From assembly GCF_027474405.1 (NCBI RefSeq), contig NZ_CP114871.1, positions 2,241,001 to 2,305,000 of the forward strand: a DNA stretch of 64,000 nucleotides. The letters run 5' to 3'. Every line of letters starts with the position of its first letter. Positions within the stretch are counted from its first letter, which is position 1. This document shows positions 13,688 through 22,451 of the stretch, piece after piece. The DNA comes from Caulobacter sp. NIBR2454 (lineage in GTDB: Bacteria > Pseudomonadota > Alphaproteobacteria > Caulobacterales > Caulobacteraceae). Position numbers and translations under genes: made by a program. Under the pieces are notes generated by a model, which ran no database searches, was not told the origin of the DNA, and was given only the letters and a program-made list of their open reading frames with translations.

Positions 13688-14584
13688 TCAGACGGCCTGG
13701 GCGAGATCGGCGGCGAAGGTGCGGATGCGCCAGGCCGACGGATTGGCCACCACGGCGCGGGCCAGGGCGTTGTTCAAGCCGTGACCGGCCAGCACGCCTT
13801 CAAAGCGGCCCAGGATGGGCGAACCCAGCACGTAGAGGTCGCCGATCGCGTCCAGCGCCTTGTGGCGCACGAACTCGTCGGGGCGACGCAGACCCTCGGG
13901 ATTCAGCACGCGGTCGCCGTCGATGACCACGGCGTTTTCCATCGAACCGCCGCGGGCCAGACCGATGGCGCGCAGGGCTTCGACCTCATGGACGAAACCA
14001 AAGGTGCGGCAGTCGGACAGCTCGTCGCGGAACGTTTGCTCGTCCACCACCAGATCGACCCGTTGGCGGCCGATGGCGGCGCTCGGGAACGCGATCTCGA
14101 AGGCGACTTCGAACTCTTCGGACGGGGTCAGGACGGCGCGCTTGTCACCCTCCACGACCTCGATGGGACGCAGGATCTCGATATAGCGGCGCGGCGCTTC
14201 CTGGCTGCGGCGGCCGGCGCGATCCAGCATCTGTACGAACGGCTCGGACGAGCCGTCCATGATCGGCACTTCCGGCCCGTCGAGCTCGACGATGGCGTTG
14301 TCGATGTTCAGGGCGGCCAGGGCGGCCATCAGGTGCTCGATGGTCGAGACCGTGACGCCAGCGGAATTGTTGATCACCGTGCCGAGCTGGGTCTTGCCCA
14401 CCGACTGCGCGGTCACCGGCACGGTGTTGTCGCGGTCGGTCACATCGGTGCGGACGAAGACGACGCCAGTCTCGGGGCCGGCGGGGCGGATGGCCACACG
14501 AACGCGCACACCCGTGTGCAGACCCACGCCTGCGAAGATCGCTGGCCCGGCCACGGTGTGTTGAAAGTGCGTTGCTGCAGACAC
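13688..14584 (-). CDS. lpxC: UDP-3-O-acyl-N-acetylglucosamine deacetylase LpxC
   Basis: 298 aa. Zn-dependent deacetylase, the committed step of lipid A synthesis. Start chosen as GTG 14584: AAGGA lies six bases upstream and the protein then begins VSAATHFQHTVAGPAIFAGV, matching family N-termini; the longer frame to 14674 has no support. Motifs: GVGLHTG (about 20-26), the zinc ligand His in TIEHLMAALAALNIDN (His84), and HKALDAIGDLYVLG (about 240) with the second His and Asp. It follows ftsZ but is separated from it by a strong terminator, so it needs its own promoter in 14585-14736. Confidence 0.95.
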   Translation of the reverse strand: MSAATHFQHTVAGPAIFAGVGLHTGVRVRVAIRPAGPETGVVFVRTDVTDRDNTVPVTAQSVGKTQLGTVINNSAGVTVSTIEHLMAALAALNIDNAIVELDGPEVPIMDGSSEPFVQMLDRAGRRSQEAPRRYIEILRPIEVVEGDKRAVLTPSEEFEVAFEIAFPSAAIGRQRVDLVVDEQTFRDELSDCRTFGFVHEVEALRAIGLARGGSMENAVVIDGDRVLNPEGLRRPDEFVRHKALDAIGDLYVLGSPILGRFEGVLAGHGLNNALARAVVANPSAWRIRTFAADLAQAV

Positions 14585-14726
14585 GAGCGATCCTTCGAAA
14601 CAAACATAACCGTCAAAGACGCAGACGGTTTCACGCCCCAGGTTGGGTTTAGGCGGGGCCTTGCTGCATCGCAAAACAAGTCCTGTTTCGTATTGTTTCT
14701 AGCGATAAGTAACTGATTTATATGGC

Positions 14727-14762
14727 AAAAATAAAACACGCCCCGCTGTGGAGCGGGGCGTG
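14727..14762 (-). terminator. Rho-independent terminator of ftsZ
   Basis: CACGCCCCGCT (14737-14747) and AGCGGGGCGTG (14752-14762) form a perfect 11-bp stem with a 4-base loop. On the minus strand it is followed by TTTTATTTTT (14736 down to 14727). It lies 28 bp after the ftsZ stop, so the division transcript is separated from lpxC. Confidence 0.9.
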
Positions 14763-14789
14763 CTGAAGACCAGATTTGGCCTTATTTTT

Positions 14790-16277
14790 CTAGTTCGCCA
14801 GGCGACGCAGGAAGGACGGGATCTCCAGATCCTCACCTTCTTCGTTCAGTTCCTGCTCGATGGGCTGCGCCACTGGGCGGGCGCCGCCGCCGGAGACGGC
14901 GCGCGCGGCCGGAGGCGGCGGGGCGGCGTCATAGCGCTGACGGCCGCCGAACAGGCTGAAGAAGCCGTTCTTCTGCCGAGGCTCCTCGGCGTAGCGGGTA
15001 TCGACGAACATTGGCTCTTCCTCGACCGTCTCCTCGACGGCGGGATCGACGATGCGGGTCACGGGCTGCACGACCGGCTCCGGCGCGTACTCGGCGACGG
15101 GTTCGCTGGTGTACAGATCGGCCTGGGCGACTTCCGGTTCGATCTCGGCGACGGGCTCGACATAGGCCGGCTCCGGGGCCGCGACGGGCTCAGGCGCCAC
15201 CGCGACCGGCTCAGGCGCGACCTTGGCGAACGAAGAGCTCTTTTCGAGGATCAGCGGCGCGGCGCCGACGTTGGCGGTGCGGGTGGTGCGCGGCTCGCCG
15301 ACCACCATGGCGGCGCCGTCCATGCCGGTGGCGACCACCGACACGCGGATCACGCCGTCCAGCGAAGGATCGAAGGCGGCGCCGAAGATGATGTTGGCTT
15401 CCGGATCGACCTGGTCGGAGATGGCGTTGGCCGCCTCGTCCACTTCCAGCAGGGTCATGTCCAGACCGCCGGTCACATTGACCAGCACGGCCTTGGCGCC
15501 CTTGAGCGAGACTTCGTCCAGCAGCGGGTTCTGGATGGCGTTCTGGGCCGCCATCAGTGCGCGATCTTCACCGGTCGCCTCGCCGGTGCCCATCATCGCC
15601 TTGCCCATCTCGGTCATGACCGTGCGGACGTCGGCGAAGTCGAGGTTGATCAGGCCCGGTAGGACCATCAGGTCGGTGATGGAGCGCACGCCCGAGTGCA
15701 GGACCTGGTCGGCCATGCCGAAGGCTTCGGCGAAGGTCGTCCGCTCGTTGGCCAGTCGGAACAGGTTCTGGTTCGGAATGACGATCAGGGTATCGACGTA
15801 GCGCTGCAGCTCGGCGATGCCAGAGTCCGCCAGACGCATGCGGTGACGGCCTTCGAAGTGGAAGGGCTTGGTCACGACGCCGACGGTGAGGATGCCGCGC
15901 TCGCGGGCCGCCTTGGCGATGATCGGGGCGGCGCCGGTGCCGGTGCCCCCGCCCATGCCGGCGGTGATGAAGACCATGTGGGCGCCGTCCAGGTGCTCGC
16001 CGATCTCCGGGAAGCTCTCTTCAGCGGCGCTCATGCCGACTTCGGGGTGGGCGCCGGCGCCCAGGCCCTGCGTCACCTGAACGCCGAGCTGGATGCGGCG
16101 GTCGGTCTTGGCGAACTGGAGCTGCTGCGCGTCGGTGTTGCCGACCACGAACTCAACACCTTCGAGGCCCGCCTCGATCATGTTGTTGACGGCGTTGCCC
16201 CCGGCTCCGCCGACACCGAAGACGACAATCCGCGGCTTCAGTTCAGTCGTGCGCGGCGCTGAGAGAGAAATAGCCAT
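14790..16277 (-). CDS. ftsZ: Cell division GTPase FtsZ
   Basis: 495 aa from ATG 16277 ([20 protein letters not shown]), the start that fits Caulobacter FtsZ; an in-frame ATG 11 codons upstream has no support. FtsZ polymerises into the Z-ring. GTP-binding motifs: [10 protein letters not shown] (21-30) and GGGTGTG (109-115); the T7 loop with [11 protein letters not shown] is present. After the core (to about 320) comes a disordered linker with repeated APEPVA/EPVA units. The tail [13 protein letters not shown] is the conserved peptide that binds FtsA and other membrane tethers. Gly46 (VVGNTDAQ) replaces the usual Ala. Regulated by the upstream CtrA and GANTC elements. Confidence 0.98.
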   Translation of the reverse strand: MAISLSAPRTTELKPRIVVFGVGGAGGNAVNNMIEAGLEGVEFVVGNTDAQQLQFAKTDRRIQLGVQVTQGLGAGAHPEVGMSAAEESFPEIGEHLDGAHMVFITAGMGGGTGTGAAPIIAKAARERGILTVGVVTKPFHFEGRHRMRLADSGIAELQRYVDTLIVIPNQNLFRLANERTTFAEAFGMADQVLHSGVRSITDLMVLPGLINLDFADVRTVMTEMGKAMMGTGEATGEDRALMAAQNAIQNPLLDEVSLKGAKAVLVNVTGGLDMTLLEVDEAANAISDQVDPEANIIFGAAFDPSLDGVIRVSVVATGMDGAAMVVGEPRTTRTANVGAAPLILEKSSSFAKVAPEPVAVAPEPVAAPEPAYVEPVAEIEPEVAQADLYTSEPVAEYAPEPVVQPVTRIVDPAVEETVEEEPMFVDTRYAEEPRQKNGFFSLFGGRQRYDAAPPPPAARAVSGGGARPVAQPIEQELNEEGEDLEIPSFLRRLAN

Positions 16278-16379
16278 TTGTTTGGACCCCAAGTCCTTCG
16301 CCGAAGTCATCGAGGGGTTAAGGCGACCCCGCTCGCCCGCCCGTCGATGACGGTTCGGTTAACAGTTGAACCACCATCG

Positions 16380-16394
16380 TTAATTGGCAGTTAA
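16380..16394 (-). promoter_or_regulatory. CtrA-binding box in the ftsZ promoter region
   Basis: TTAA-TTGGCAG-TTAA at 16380-16394 (TTAA-N7-TTAA on both strands) is an exact match to the full CtrA consensus. It lies about 103 bp upstream of the ftsZ start and just downstream of the candidate -10, across the expected transcription start. In Caulobacter CtrA represses ftsZ, so the placement fits repression. A half site TTAACCAT occurs at 16523-16530. Confidence 0.75.
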
Positions 16395-16396
16395 CT

Positions 16397-16422
16397 GCAT
16401 ACGCTGAGTCGGAAGGCGTCAA
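16397..16422 (-). promoter_or_regulatory. Candidate ftsZ promoter
   Basis: On the minus strand a -35 TTGACG (complement at 16417-16422) is followed after 14 bp by GTATGC (complement at 16397-16402). The -35 and the spacing suit the Caulobacter housekeeping sigma; the -10 is weak. A GANTC site (16406-16410) lies in the spacer and the CtrA box begins two bases downstream. Confidence 0.5.
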
Positions 16423-16578
16423 AGAGGCGGAAAACCGAATTTTCCCTGTTGCCTCAAGGGAATCGCGGATCGAACGCGTGTTCGCTGTGGACAGCTTTCG
16501 GCATTAACCACCCTGCGGCGGATTAACCATGAGTCGGATTCGACGCCCAGATCGGGTCGCGAATCCCCTGCCCGATTC
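16406..16578. promoter_or_regulatory. Cluster of six GANTC (CcrM) sites between ftsA and ftsZ
   Basis: GANTC occurs at 16406, 16460, 16531, 16537, 16561 and 16574, six sites in 173 bp of the 304-bp ftsA-ftsZ gap. CcrM methylates GANTC in Caulobacter, and ftsZ there depends on this methylation. Apart from these sites, the CtrA box and the promoter, the gap shows no open frame or RNA gene. Confidence 0.65.
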
Positions 16579-16581
16579 TCC

Positions 16582-17907
16582 CTACAGGTTGTCGCGCAGC
16601 CAAGCGGCCGCCCGCGACAGCGCGCCAGCCGCGGGGTCTACCGGTTCGCGGCGGATCTTCTGCCCCATCAGCTGCTTGGACGACACAACCTCGCGCGGAC
16701 CAAAGGCCGCGCGTTGCAGCACGCCGGCCGCGGCGCAGAAGGCCGGACCCGAAGCCGCATCGGCCAGATGCGGCAGGCGACGCGGACGCCCCAGGCGGAC
16801 CGGACGGTCGAACACGCGCACGGCCACTTCACGCACGCCGGCCAACTGGCTCGCGCCGCCCGTCAGAACGATGCCCGCGCCCGGCTCGACCGGCGCGCCG
16901 GAAGCCTTGAGGCGTTCGCGCAGCAGTTCCAGCGTCTCCTCGACGCGGGGGGCGATGATGCCCTTCAACATGGAGCGCGGAGCCACCACCGGACCCGCGC
17001 CCGGATCGTCGCCGCGCGGCGGGGCTTCGATCATCTCCCGGTCTTCGTTCGACGAGGCGATGGCCGAACCGTGCAGGTTCTTGATCCGCTCGGCGCCGAC
17101 CAGCGAGGTCGACAGGCCACGGGCGATGTCTTGCGTCACGTGACCGCCGCCGACCGGCAGGCTGTCCACGTGGACCAGCGCCCCGTCATTGAACACGGCG
17201 ACCGAGGTCGAGCCGCCGCCCATGTCGATGCATACGGCGCCCAGGTCCATTTCGTCTTCTTCCAGGGCCGCCAGGGCCGAGGCGAAGGGCGCGGCGACCA
17301 CGCCGTCGAAGGACAGGTGGGCGCGCTCGATGCAGTGGCTCAGGGTGTGGAACACGTTCTCGTTGATCGAGACGACCAGCAGCTCCAGGCCCAGCGAGCG
17401 GCCGAACATGGCGCGCGGATCCTTCACGCCCTTCTGGCCGTCCACCGACCAGGCCATGGGCAGCATATGGATCGGCTTGCGGCCGGGCAGCTTCACCTGG
17501 GACAGGGCGGAGCCGATGGCGCGCGACAGATCCGCGTCGCTGATGGGACGGGCGCCCAGCGAGACCTGGGCCCGCACGCGATGGCTGGCCAGCTGGCCGC
17601 CGGCGGTCGAAACGGTGACGCCCTGGACGGAGACGCCGGCCACGGTCTCGGCGCGTTCCACCGCCTGGGCGATGGCCTGGGCCGCCTCGTCGAGATTCAC
17701 GATCGAACCGCCGCGCACGCCGCGCGACTGCACATAGCCGACACCGGCCGTGGTCAGGGAGCGCTCGTCGCGCTTGATCCCGTCGCCCTTCATGATGAAG
17801 CAGCTGACCTTGGACGCGCCAAGATCGACCGTGGCGATCACCGGCTGGCGCTGCAGCGCCGCCTTCAGGCCGTCCCTGGCCTCTCGCCGTTCTTCAATCC
17901 TCGACAT
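16582..17907 (-). CDS. ftsA: Cell division protein FtsA
   Basis: 441 aa from ATG 17907. Actin-like ATPase that tethers FtsZ to the membrane. Visible: phosphate-1 motif IATVDLGASKVSCFI (about 23-37), phosphate-2 CIDMGGGSTSVAVF (about 224), adenosine motif IVLTGGASQLAGV (about 350), and a C-terminal amphipathic helix GALSRAAAWLRDNL that serves as membrane anchor. The FtsA-specific 1C subdomain lies between. It is downstream of ftsQ by 28 bp and upstream of ftsZ by 304 bp, so ftsQA and ftsZ can be regulated separately. Confidence 0.96.
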   Translation of the reverse strand: MSRIEERREARDGLKAALQRQPVIATVDLGASKVSCFIMKGDGIKRDERSLTTAGVGYVQSRGVRGGSIVNLDEAAQAIAQAVERAETVAGVSVQGVTVSTAGGQLASHRVRAQVSLGARPISDADLSRAIGSALSQVKLPGRKPIHMLPMAWSVDGQKGVKDPRAMFGRSLGLELLVVSINENVFHTLSHCIERAHLSFDGVVAAPFASALAALEEDEMDLGAVCIDMGGGSTSVAVFNDGALVHVDSLPVGGGHVTQDIARGLSTSLVGAERIKNLHGSAIASSNEDREMIEAPPRGDDPGAGPVVAPRSMLKGIIAPRVEETLELLRERLKASGAPVEPGAGIVLTGGASQLAGVREVAVRVFDRPVRLGRPRRLPHLADAASGPAFCAAAGVLQRAAFGPREVVSSKQLMGQKIRREPVDPAAGALSRAAAWLRDNL

Positions 17908-17935
17908 TGAACTCCCCAGCCCAGCTTTCTGCCTT

Positions 17936-18829
17936 TTACGCGCCACCGGCCACCAACTGGCCGACGGCAGGTGCATCCTTCGGGCGCACCGCAATCATTT
18001 CGGGATCACGCAGATCGATGCGCGCGAACCCGAGGTCCAAAATTCTCTGCCGCTGATCCAGCTGATCGAGCTGGATGAGGGCGGCTTCCTCGTCGATCGC
18101 CGGAAGCTGGACGAGCGAGCCGTCCTTCAGGCGCAGGTCCCAACGACGCTGATCCACCCGCACCATCGCCTCCAGGCGATCGGTAAGGCGCTGGCGCTGC
18201 GCCACCGCCGGCAGGATGGCCGGGGCGGCGATGTCGGCCCCCGCGCCCACGATCAGCGGAAGCTGCGGGAAGCGGCCGGGATCAGCCTCGGTGATCACTC
18301 CGCCCTCCCCGTCGATCACGACGGTGCGGCCGGCGTGCTGCCAGACGGCGGTCGGGCGGCGTTCCTTGACGGCCAGGACCAGGGTGTCGGGCAGAAGGCG
18401 AACGACCTTCACTTCCTTGACCCAGCCCACCGACTGCACGCGCTGGCGAACCTGATCCAGGTCCAGGCCCAGCAGCGGCTGATCCCTGTAGAGACCCGAG
18501 GCCCGCAGGATGTCGGGCGACGCCATCGCCGAGGTGCCCTGCACATGGACGGCCTTGAGGCGGAAGCCCATGGCGGCGAAACGTTGATCGACGCCCGTAG
18601 CCACGCCTTCAGAGATGCGCTGCGCGCGATCGCCGGTGGCCAGCATGACCACGACGCCGAGCGCCAGAACGGCGCCGCCGGCGGCCAGCAGGATCTTGGG
18701 GGAGAGCGACGGACGTGCGGGAGCGACTCCCGGCGCAGGCTTTTTCGCCGCGCGCGTGTTTACCGGACTTGCGGGCTTTTTGACCCGAGGCTTGGCGTCA
18801 TTCTGCCGAGCCCCCCGCTGCGCGGGCAT
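17936..18829 (-). CDS. ftsQ: Cell division protein FtsQ
   Basis: 297 aa. Bitopic inner-membrane protein of the FtsQLB divisome subcomplex. A basic, Pro/Ala-rich cytoplasmic tail of about 45 residues precedes one transmembrane helix ([19 protein letters not shown], about 49-67), then the POTRA domain ([20 protein letters not shown], about 95-165) and the FtsQ/DivIB beta domain. The first 32 bases overlap the end of ddl, so translation is likely coupled. ATG 18829 is the only good start. Confidence 0.93.
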   Translation of the reverse strand: MPAQRGARQNDAKPRVKKPASPVNTRAAKKPAPGVAPARPSLSPKILLAAGGAVLALGVVVMLATGDRAQRISEGVATGVDQRFAAMGFRLKAVHVQGTSAMASPDILRASGLYRDQPLLGLDLDQVRQRVQSVGWVKEVKVVRLLPDTLVLAVKERRPTAVWQHAGRTVVIDGEGGVITEADPGRFPQLPLIVGAGADIAAPAILPAVAQRQRLTDRLEAMVRVDQRRWDLRLKDGSLVQLPAIDEEAALIQLDQLDQRQRILDLGFARIDLRDPEMIAVRPKDAPAVGQLVAGGA

Positions 18830-19754
18830 ACGCGTCCTCCGTGATCCAAAGCACTAACTGGTCGAACCCGATTCCTTCATGAGCCGCCTGCTCTGGAACA
18901 AGCGAGGTCGGTGTCATGCCGGGCTGGGTGTTGACCTCCAAAAGGACCAGAAGATCGTTAATGTCGTCATAACGAAAGTCGCTTCTGGTAACCCCTCGGC
19001 AACCAAGAGCGACGTGAGCGAGCTCGGCCATCCGCATGGCGCGGTCGCGTGCGTCTTCCGAGATCGGCGCCGGCAGGACGTGAACCGACCCGCCCTCGGA
19101 ATATTTGGCGTCGTAATCGTAGAAGCCGGTGCTGGAGACGATGTCCGTCACGGCCAACGCGCGCGGCCCGTCCTTCTCGCCCATCACCGCGACCGCCAGC
19201 TCCTTGCCGGCGATATAGGGCTCGACCATCACTTCCTCGCCATAGGTCCAGCTCGGCTCGGCCAGGGCCTGGGGCGGGCTGTTTGCGCCCTCGAAAACCA
19301 GGAAAACGCCGACGGACGATCCCTCGGCGTTCGGCTTGACCACATAGGGCGGCGCCATGACGTGGTCGCGCGCCGCCTCGAAGCGGTTGAACAGGCCGCC
19401 GCCTGGCACCACCACGCCCGCCGCCGCCAGCACGGCCTTGGCCTTGGCCTTGTCCATCGCCAGGGCCGAGGCCAGCACGCCCGAGTGGGTATAGGCGCAG
19501 CCAAAGGTCTCCAGGATGCCCTGGACGCAGCCATCTTCGCCCCACTCGCCGTGCAGGGCGTTGAACACCACGTCCGGCTTCAGGCGCTCCAGAACGGCGG
19601 CCAGGTCGCGCCCAGCGTCCACGCGGCTCACCTTGGCGCCCAGACGCTCCAGCGCGTCGGCGCATTCACGCCCCGAAACCAGGCTGACTTCTCGCTCCGA
19701 GGAGGGCCCGCCCAGCAGGACGGCGACGTGTTTTCCGGAGAGCGGGAGGGTCAT
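18798..19754 (-). CDS. ddl: D-alanine-D-alanine ligase
   Basis: 318 aa. ATP-grasp enzyme that makes the D-Ala-D-Ala end of the peptidoglycan stem peptide. Motifs: [20 protein letters not shown] (9-28), [16 protein letters not shown] (about 64), [14 protein letters not shown] (about 140), and [20 protein letters not shown] with the Mg-binding Glu and Asn (about 262-281). It sits after the M28 peptidase and 85-aa genes and overlaps ftsQ. ddl-ftsQ-ftsA form the downstream part of the dcw operon and probably start at a promoter in 19755-19834. Confidence 0.95.
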   Translation of the reverse strand: MTLPLSGKHVAVLLGGPSSEREVSLVSGRECADALERLGAKVSRVDAGRDLAAVLERLKPDVVFNALHGEWGEDGCVQGILETFGCAYTHSGVLASALAMDKAKAKAVLAAAGVVVPGGGLFNRFEAARDHVMAPPYVVKPNAEGSSVGVFLVFEGANSPPQALAEPSWTYGEEVMVEPYIAGKELAVAVMGEKDGPRALAVTDIVSSTGFYDYDAKYSEGGSVHVLPAPISEDARDRAMRMAELAHVALGCRGVTRSDFRYDDINDLLVLLEVNTQPGMTPTSLVPEQAAHEGIGFDQLVLWITEDAYARAAGGSAE

Positions 19755-19834
19755 GGGTAAGCCTTCGTGATTGCCCGGCGGTTCTGGACGACTCTCAACC
19801 CCCTGTTAAGCCCATCGCGCTTATTTGTGGTCGC

Positions 19835-20092
19835 ATGGACGCGGTGAATCGCATCGTTGGCGGTATCCAGTACTACGGCGGGTTCCGGGAAATCCGGCCC
19901 ATCGAGCCCGTGCGCGCGCCCCGTCCCGAAGCCCGGACCATGGCCGTGATGCAGTCCGTCAACGGCGGCGCGACTGCTTCCAGCACGCCGGCCGTCCAGT
20001 TCGGCGGCGCTCTTTCAGGCGCTCAAATGCCGAAGGCGGCCCAGGCTCCCGCCCAGACCGCCCCCGGTTCTCTCGTCAACGTCCGTATCTAG
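19835..20092 (+). CDS. Small protein of unknown function inside the dcw cluster
   Basis: 85 aa, beginning MDAVNRIVGGIQYYGGFREI. It is the only + strand frame in the ddl-to-M28 gap and its codon use (G/C third positions) looks coding. No signal peptide, membrane helix or known domain; the second half is Ala/Pro/Gln-rich and probably disordered. It diverges from ddl with 80 bp between starts; a GANTC site is at 19790. Its stop TAG abuts the opposing stop of the M28 peptidase gene (TAGCTA at 20090-20095). No strong ribosome binding site is visible. Function unknown; it could be spurious, but the exact fit between neighbours favours a real gene. Confidence 0.5.
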   Translation: MDAVNRIVGGIQYYGGFREIRPIEPVRAPRPEARTMAVMQSVNGGATASSTPAVQFGGALSGAQMPKAAQAPAQTAPGSLVNVRI

Positions 20093-21475
20093 CTACTTCG
20101 CTTCGGCCTTCAGGGTCCGGAAGTCGATGTCGCTGTCCGCCACCAGATAGATGAAGCTCGCCCAGGCGGCGACGTTCTGCGCCAGCTGCGCGGGATCCAC
20201 CTTGTCCAAGGTGTCGTCCGCCGTGTGGTGGAAGTCGAAATAACGGCTGGCGTCTTGATGCAGATTGATCACCGGCACCCCCGCCCGTTCGATCCCGGCG
20301 ATGTCGGCCCCGCCACCGGCTGAAGGCGCGCGGTCGGTGTAGATCTTCAAGGAGGTCATGATCCGCGAAGCTTCCTTCATGACCGGATGCTCCGCCGAGC
20401 CCTTCGGCAGAGCCAGGGCGTAGATGCGGTCGGCGCCCGTGTCGCTCTCGCCCGCCAGGACGATCTTCGACAGCTCGTCCTTGTGCGCGGCCAGGTAGGC
20501 GTCGGAGGAGCCGCCGCTTTCCTCCGAACCCCACATGACGACGCGGATGGTGCGCTTGGGCCGCTTGGGCAGCTCGGCGATCAGCTTGGCCGCGGCGGTG
20601 GTGATGGCCACGCCCGTGGCGTCGTCCAGGGCGCCCGTGCCGACATCCCAACTGTCGATGTGACCGCCGATGACGATGATCTCATCCGGCTTTTCCGAGC
20701 CGCGGATTTCACCGGCGATGTTCCAGGCGACATCCTTGGGGTCCGTGCTGTTAGCCAGCTTCAGCTTGACCTTCACCGGCCCCTTCAGCGCCAGGCGCTG
20801 CAGCAGGTCTGCCTCCGGCACGCCGAGGGCGGCGGCGGGGACGTTCGGCGCGTCGGTTCCATGCGCCGTGCTGCCCGTATGCGGCACGGTCGAGGTGGAG
20901 GTGGAGACCGAACGGATCAGCAGGGCCACCGCTCCGCGCTTGGCGGCTTCCGCCGGACCGCCGCGACGCGGCGCGCCCGCGGGACCATAGCCGGCGCCGT
21001 CCTGGGCGCGGGTCATCGGCTCGTTCACGAAGGCGATCTTCCCCTTCAGCGACCCGACCGGCGCGGCCAGCAGTTCGCCATAGGTCTTGAACAGCACGAC
21101 CTCCGCCTCGATCCCGGCGGCGGGGGTCGAGATGGTGCGGCCCAGGCCGATGATCGACAGCTTCTGCGGATAGGGCGCCGTTATCTCGGCCCACTCTTCG
21201 CCACGCGTCCAGGACGGCTTGGCGAACTCTTCGGCGACCACATTGGTGAAGCCCATGGCCTTCAGCTTGGCCACGCCCCAATCCTTGGCGCGCTCCATGG
21301 CGGGCGAGCCGACCAGGCGCGGCCCCATGTCGGTCAGCTCCTCGGTGATCTCCCAGGCCAGGTCGCTCTTCAGCGCCTTGTCGCGCAGGGCTTCGGCCGT
21401 GGCGGCGTCTTGCGCATGCGCGGCGGTGGCGAGGAGCGCCGTAGAGGCGGCGGCGAGAAGCAGTTTGCGGATCAT
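20093..21475 (-). CDS. Secreted M28 peptidase with PA domain (carboxypeptidase Q-like)
   Basis: 460 aa with signal peptide (MIRKLLLAAASTALLATAAHA). The M28 catalytic domain is interrupted by a protease-associated (PA) domain at about residues 120-230. Zinc ligands: GGHIDSWD (about 272), GALDDATG (about 285), SEESG (about 317), AGESDTG (about 340) and FHHTADDT near residue 422. The architecture is that of carboxypeptidase Q-like dipeptidases, predicted periplasmic or extracellular. It sits on the dcw strand between murB and ddl, 70 bp after murB ends upstream, and may be read with them. Peptidoglycan peptides as substrates are only a guess from context. Confidence 0.88.
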   Translation of the reverse strand: MIRKLLLAAASTALLATAAHAQDAATAEALRDKALKSDLAWEITEELTDMGPRLVGSPAMERAKDWGVAKLKAMGFTNVVAEEFAKPSWTRGEEWAEITAPYPQKLSIIGLGRTISTPAAGIEAEVVLFKTYGELLAAPVGSLKGKIAFVNEPMTRAQDGAGYGPAGAPRRGGPAEAAKRGAVALLIRSVSTSTSTVPHTGSTAHGTDAPNVPAAALGVPEADLLQRLALKGPVKVKLKLANSTDPKDVAWNIAGEIRGSEKPDEIIVIGGHIDSWDVGTGALDDATGVAITTAAAKLIAELPKRPKRTIRVVMWGSEESGGSSDAYLAAHKDELSKIVLAGESDTGADRIYALALPKGSAEHPVMKEASRIMTSLKIYTDRAPSAGGGADIAGIERAGVPVINLHQDASRYFDFHHTADDTLDKVDPAQLAQNVAAWASFIYLVADSDIDFRTLKAEAK

Positions 21476-21545
21476 GGACTCAGCCCCAACAGAAGGAAGG
21501 GGCGAAGCTATACAAATCGCCGACGCCGTAAACCATCAGCGGCTG

Positions 21546-22451
21546 TCAGGCCTTGCCGATCCGCTTGATCTCCCATTCCAGCTCCACGCCGGTCTTGGCC
21601 TTCACGTCCGCGCGGACGGCCTCGCCAAGTCCTTCCAGGTCGGCGGCGGTCGCCTCCCCCGTATTGATCAGGAAGTTGGAATGCAGCGGCGAGAACATCG
21701 CCCCGCCGAACAGCTTGCCGCGCCAGCCCGCCTCATCGACCAGCTTCCAGGATGAATGCCCCGGCGGGTTCTTGAAGGTCGAGCCCCCCGTCTTCTCCCG
21801 GATCGGCTGGGTGGTCTCACGACGCGCCGTGATCTCCTCCATCCGCGCCTGGATGGCGGCGGGCTCGTCGGCGGCACCCTCGAACAGGGCGCCGGTGAAG
21901 ATCAGATCGCCGGCCGCCGCGCGAGCGGACTTGCGATAGGTGTAGCCAAGGTCGGCGTTGGACAGGGTCACGCCTTCGCCCGAACGGGTGACCGCATAGG
22001 CCTCGACCAGCACGTCCTTGGTCTCGGAGCCATAACAGCCCGCGTTCATCATCAGCGCCCCACCGATCGAGCCGGGCACCCCGCGATAGAATTCCAGACC
22101 CGCGATACCGGCCTTGGCCGCCTCGCGCGCCAGGATGGCGTCGGGCACGGCGGCTCCGGCGAAGATGCGGTTCTCGCCCCGCGGCTCGACCTTGGCGAAC
22201 GCCCGCCCGCCCAAGCGGATCACCACGCCCTCCACCCCGCCATCGCGGACCAGAGTGTTGGACCCGACGCCGATCGGCGTCACCGGCACGGCCGGATCCA
22301 GACCGCGCAGGAAGTCAGCCAAATCGTCCTCGTCCTCGGGCAGGAAGATCAGCTCCGCCGGCCCGCCGACCCGAAACCAGGTGAACGGCGCCAGGGCTTC
22401 GTCACGCAGCAGCTTGCCGCGCACGGCCGGGAGAGCGTCGCGCCAGCTCAC
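21546..22451 (-). CDS. murB: UDP-N-acetylenolpyruvoylglucosamine reductase MurB
   Basis: 301 aa. NADPH- and FAD-dependent enzyme that completes UDP-MurNAc. FAD-binding motifs: [20 protein letters not shown] (about 62-81) and [20 protein letters not shown] (about 119-138). The C-terminal domain has [20 protein letters not shown] with the active Ser and Lys. This is the short type II MurB without the Tyr loop. ATG 22451 overlaps the murC stop (ATGA), showing translational coupling. Confidence 0.96.
   Translation of the reverse strand: MSWRDALPAVRGKLLRDEALAPFTWFRVGGPAELIFLPEDEDDLADFLRGLDPAVPVTPIGVGSNTLVRDGGVEGVVIRLGGRAFAKVEPRGENRIFAGAAVPDAILAREAAKAGIAGLEFYRGVPGSIGGALMMNAGCYGSETKDVLVEAYAVTRSGEGVTLSNADLGYTYRKSARAAAGDLIFTGALFEGAADEPAAIQARMEEITARRETTQPIREKTGGSTFKNPPGHSSWKLVDEAGWRGKLFGGAMFSPLHSNFLINTGEATAADLEGLGEAVRADVKAKTGVELEWEIKRIGKA

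Noticed and set aside
14585-14736. Clear lpxC promoter
   Set aside because: TTGACGG occurs about 30 bp before the lpxC start but is too close to leave a leader, and no convincing -10 was found elsewhere in the gap.
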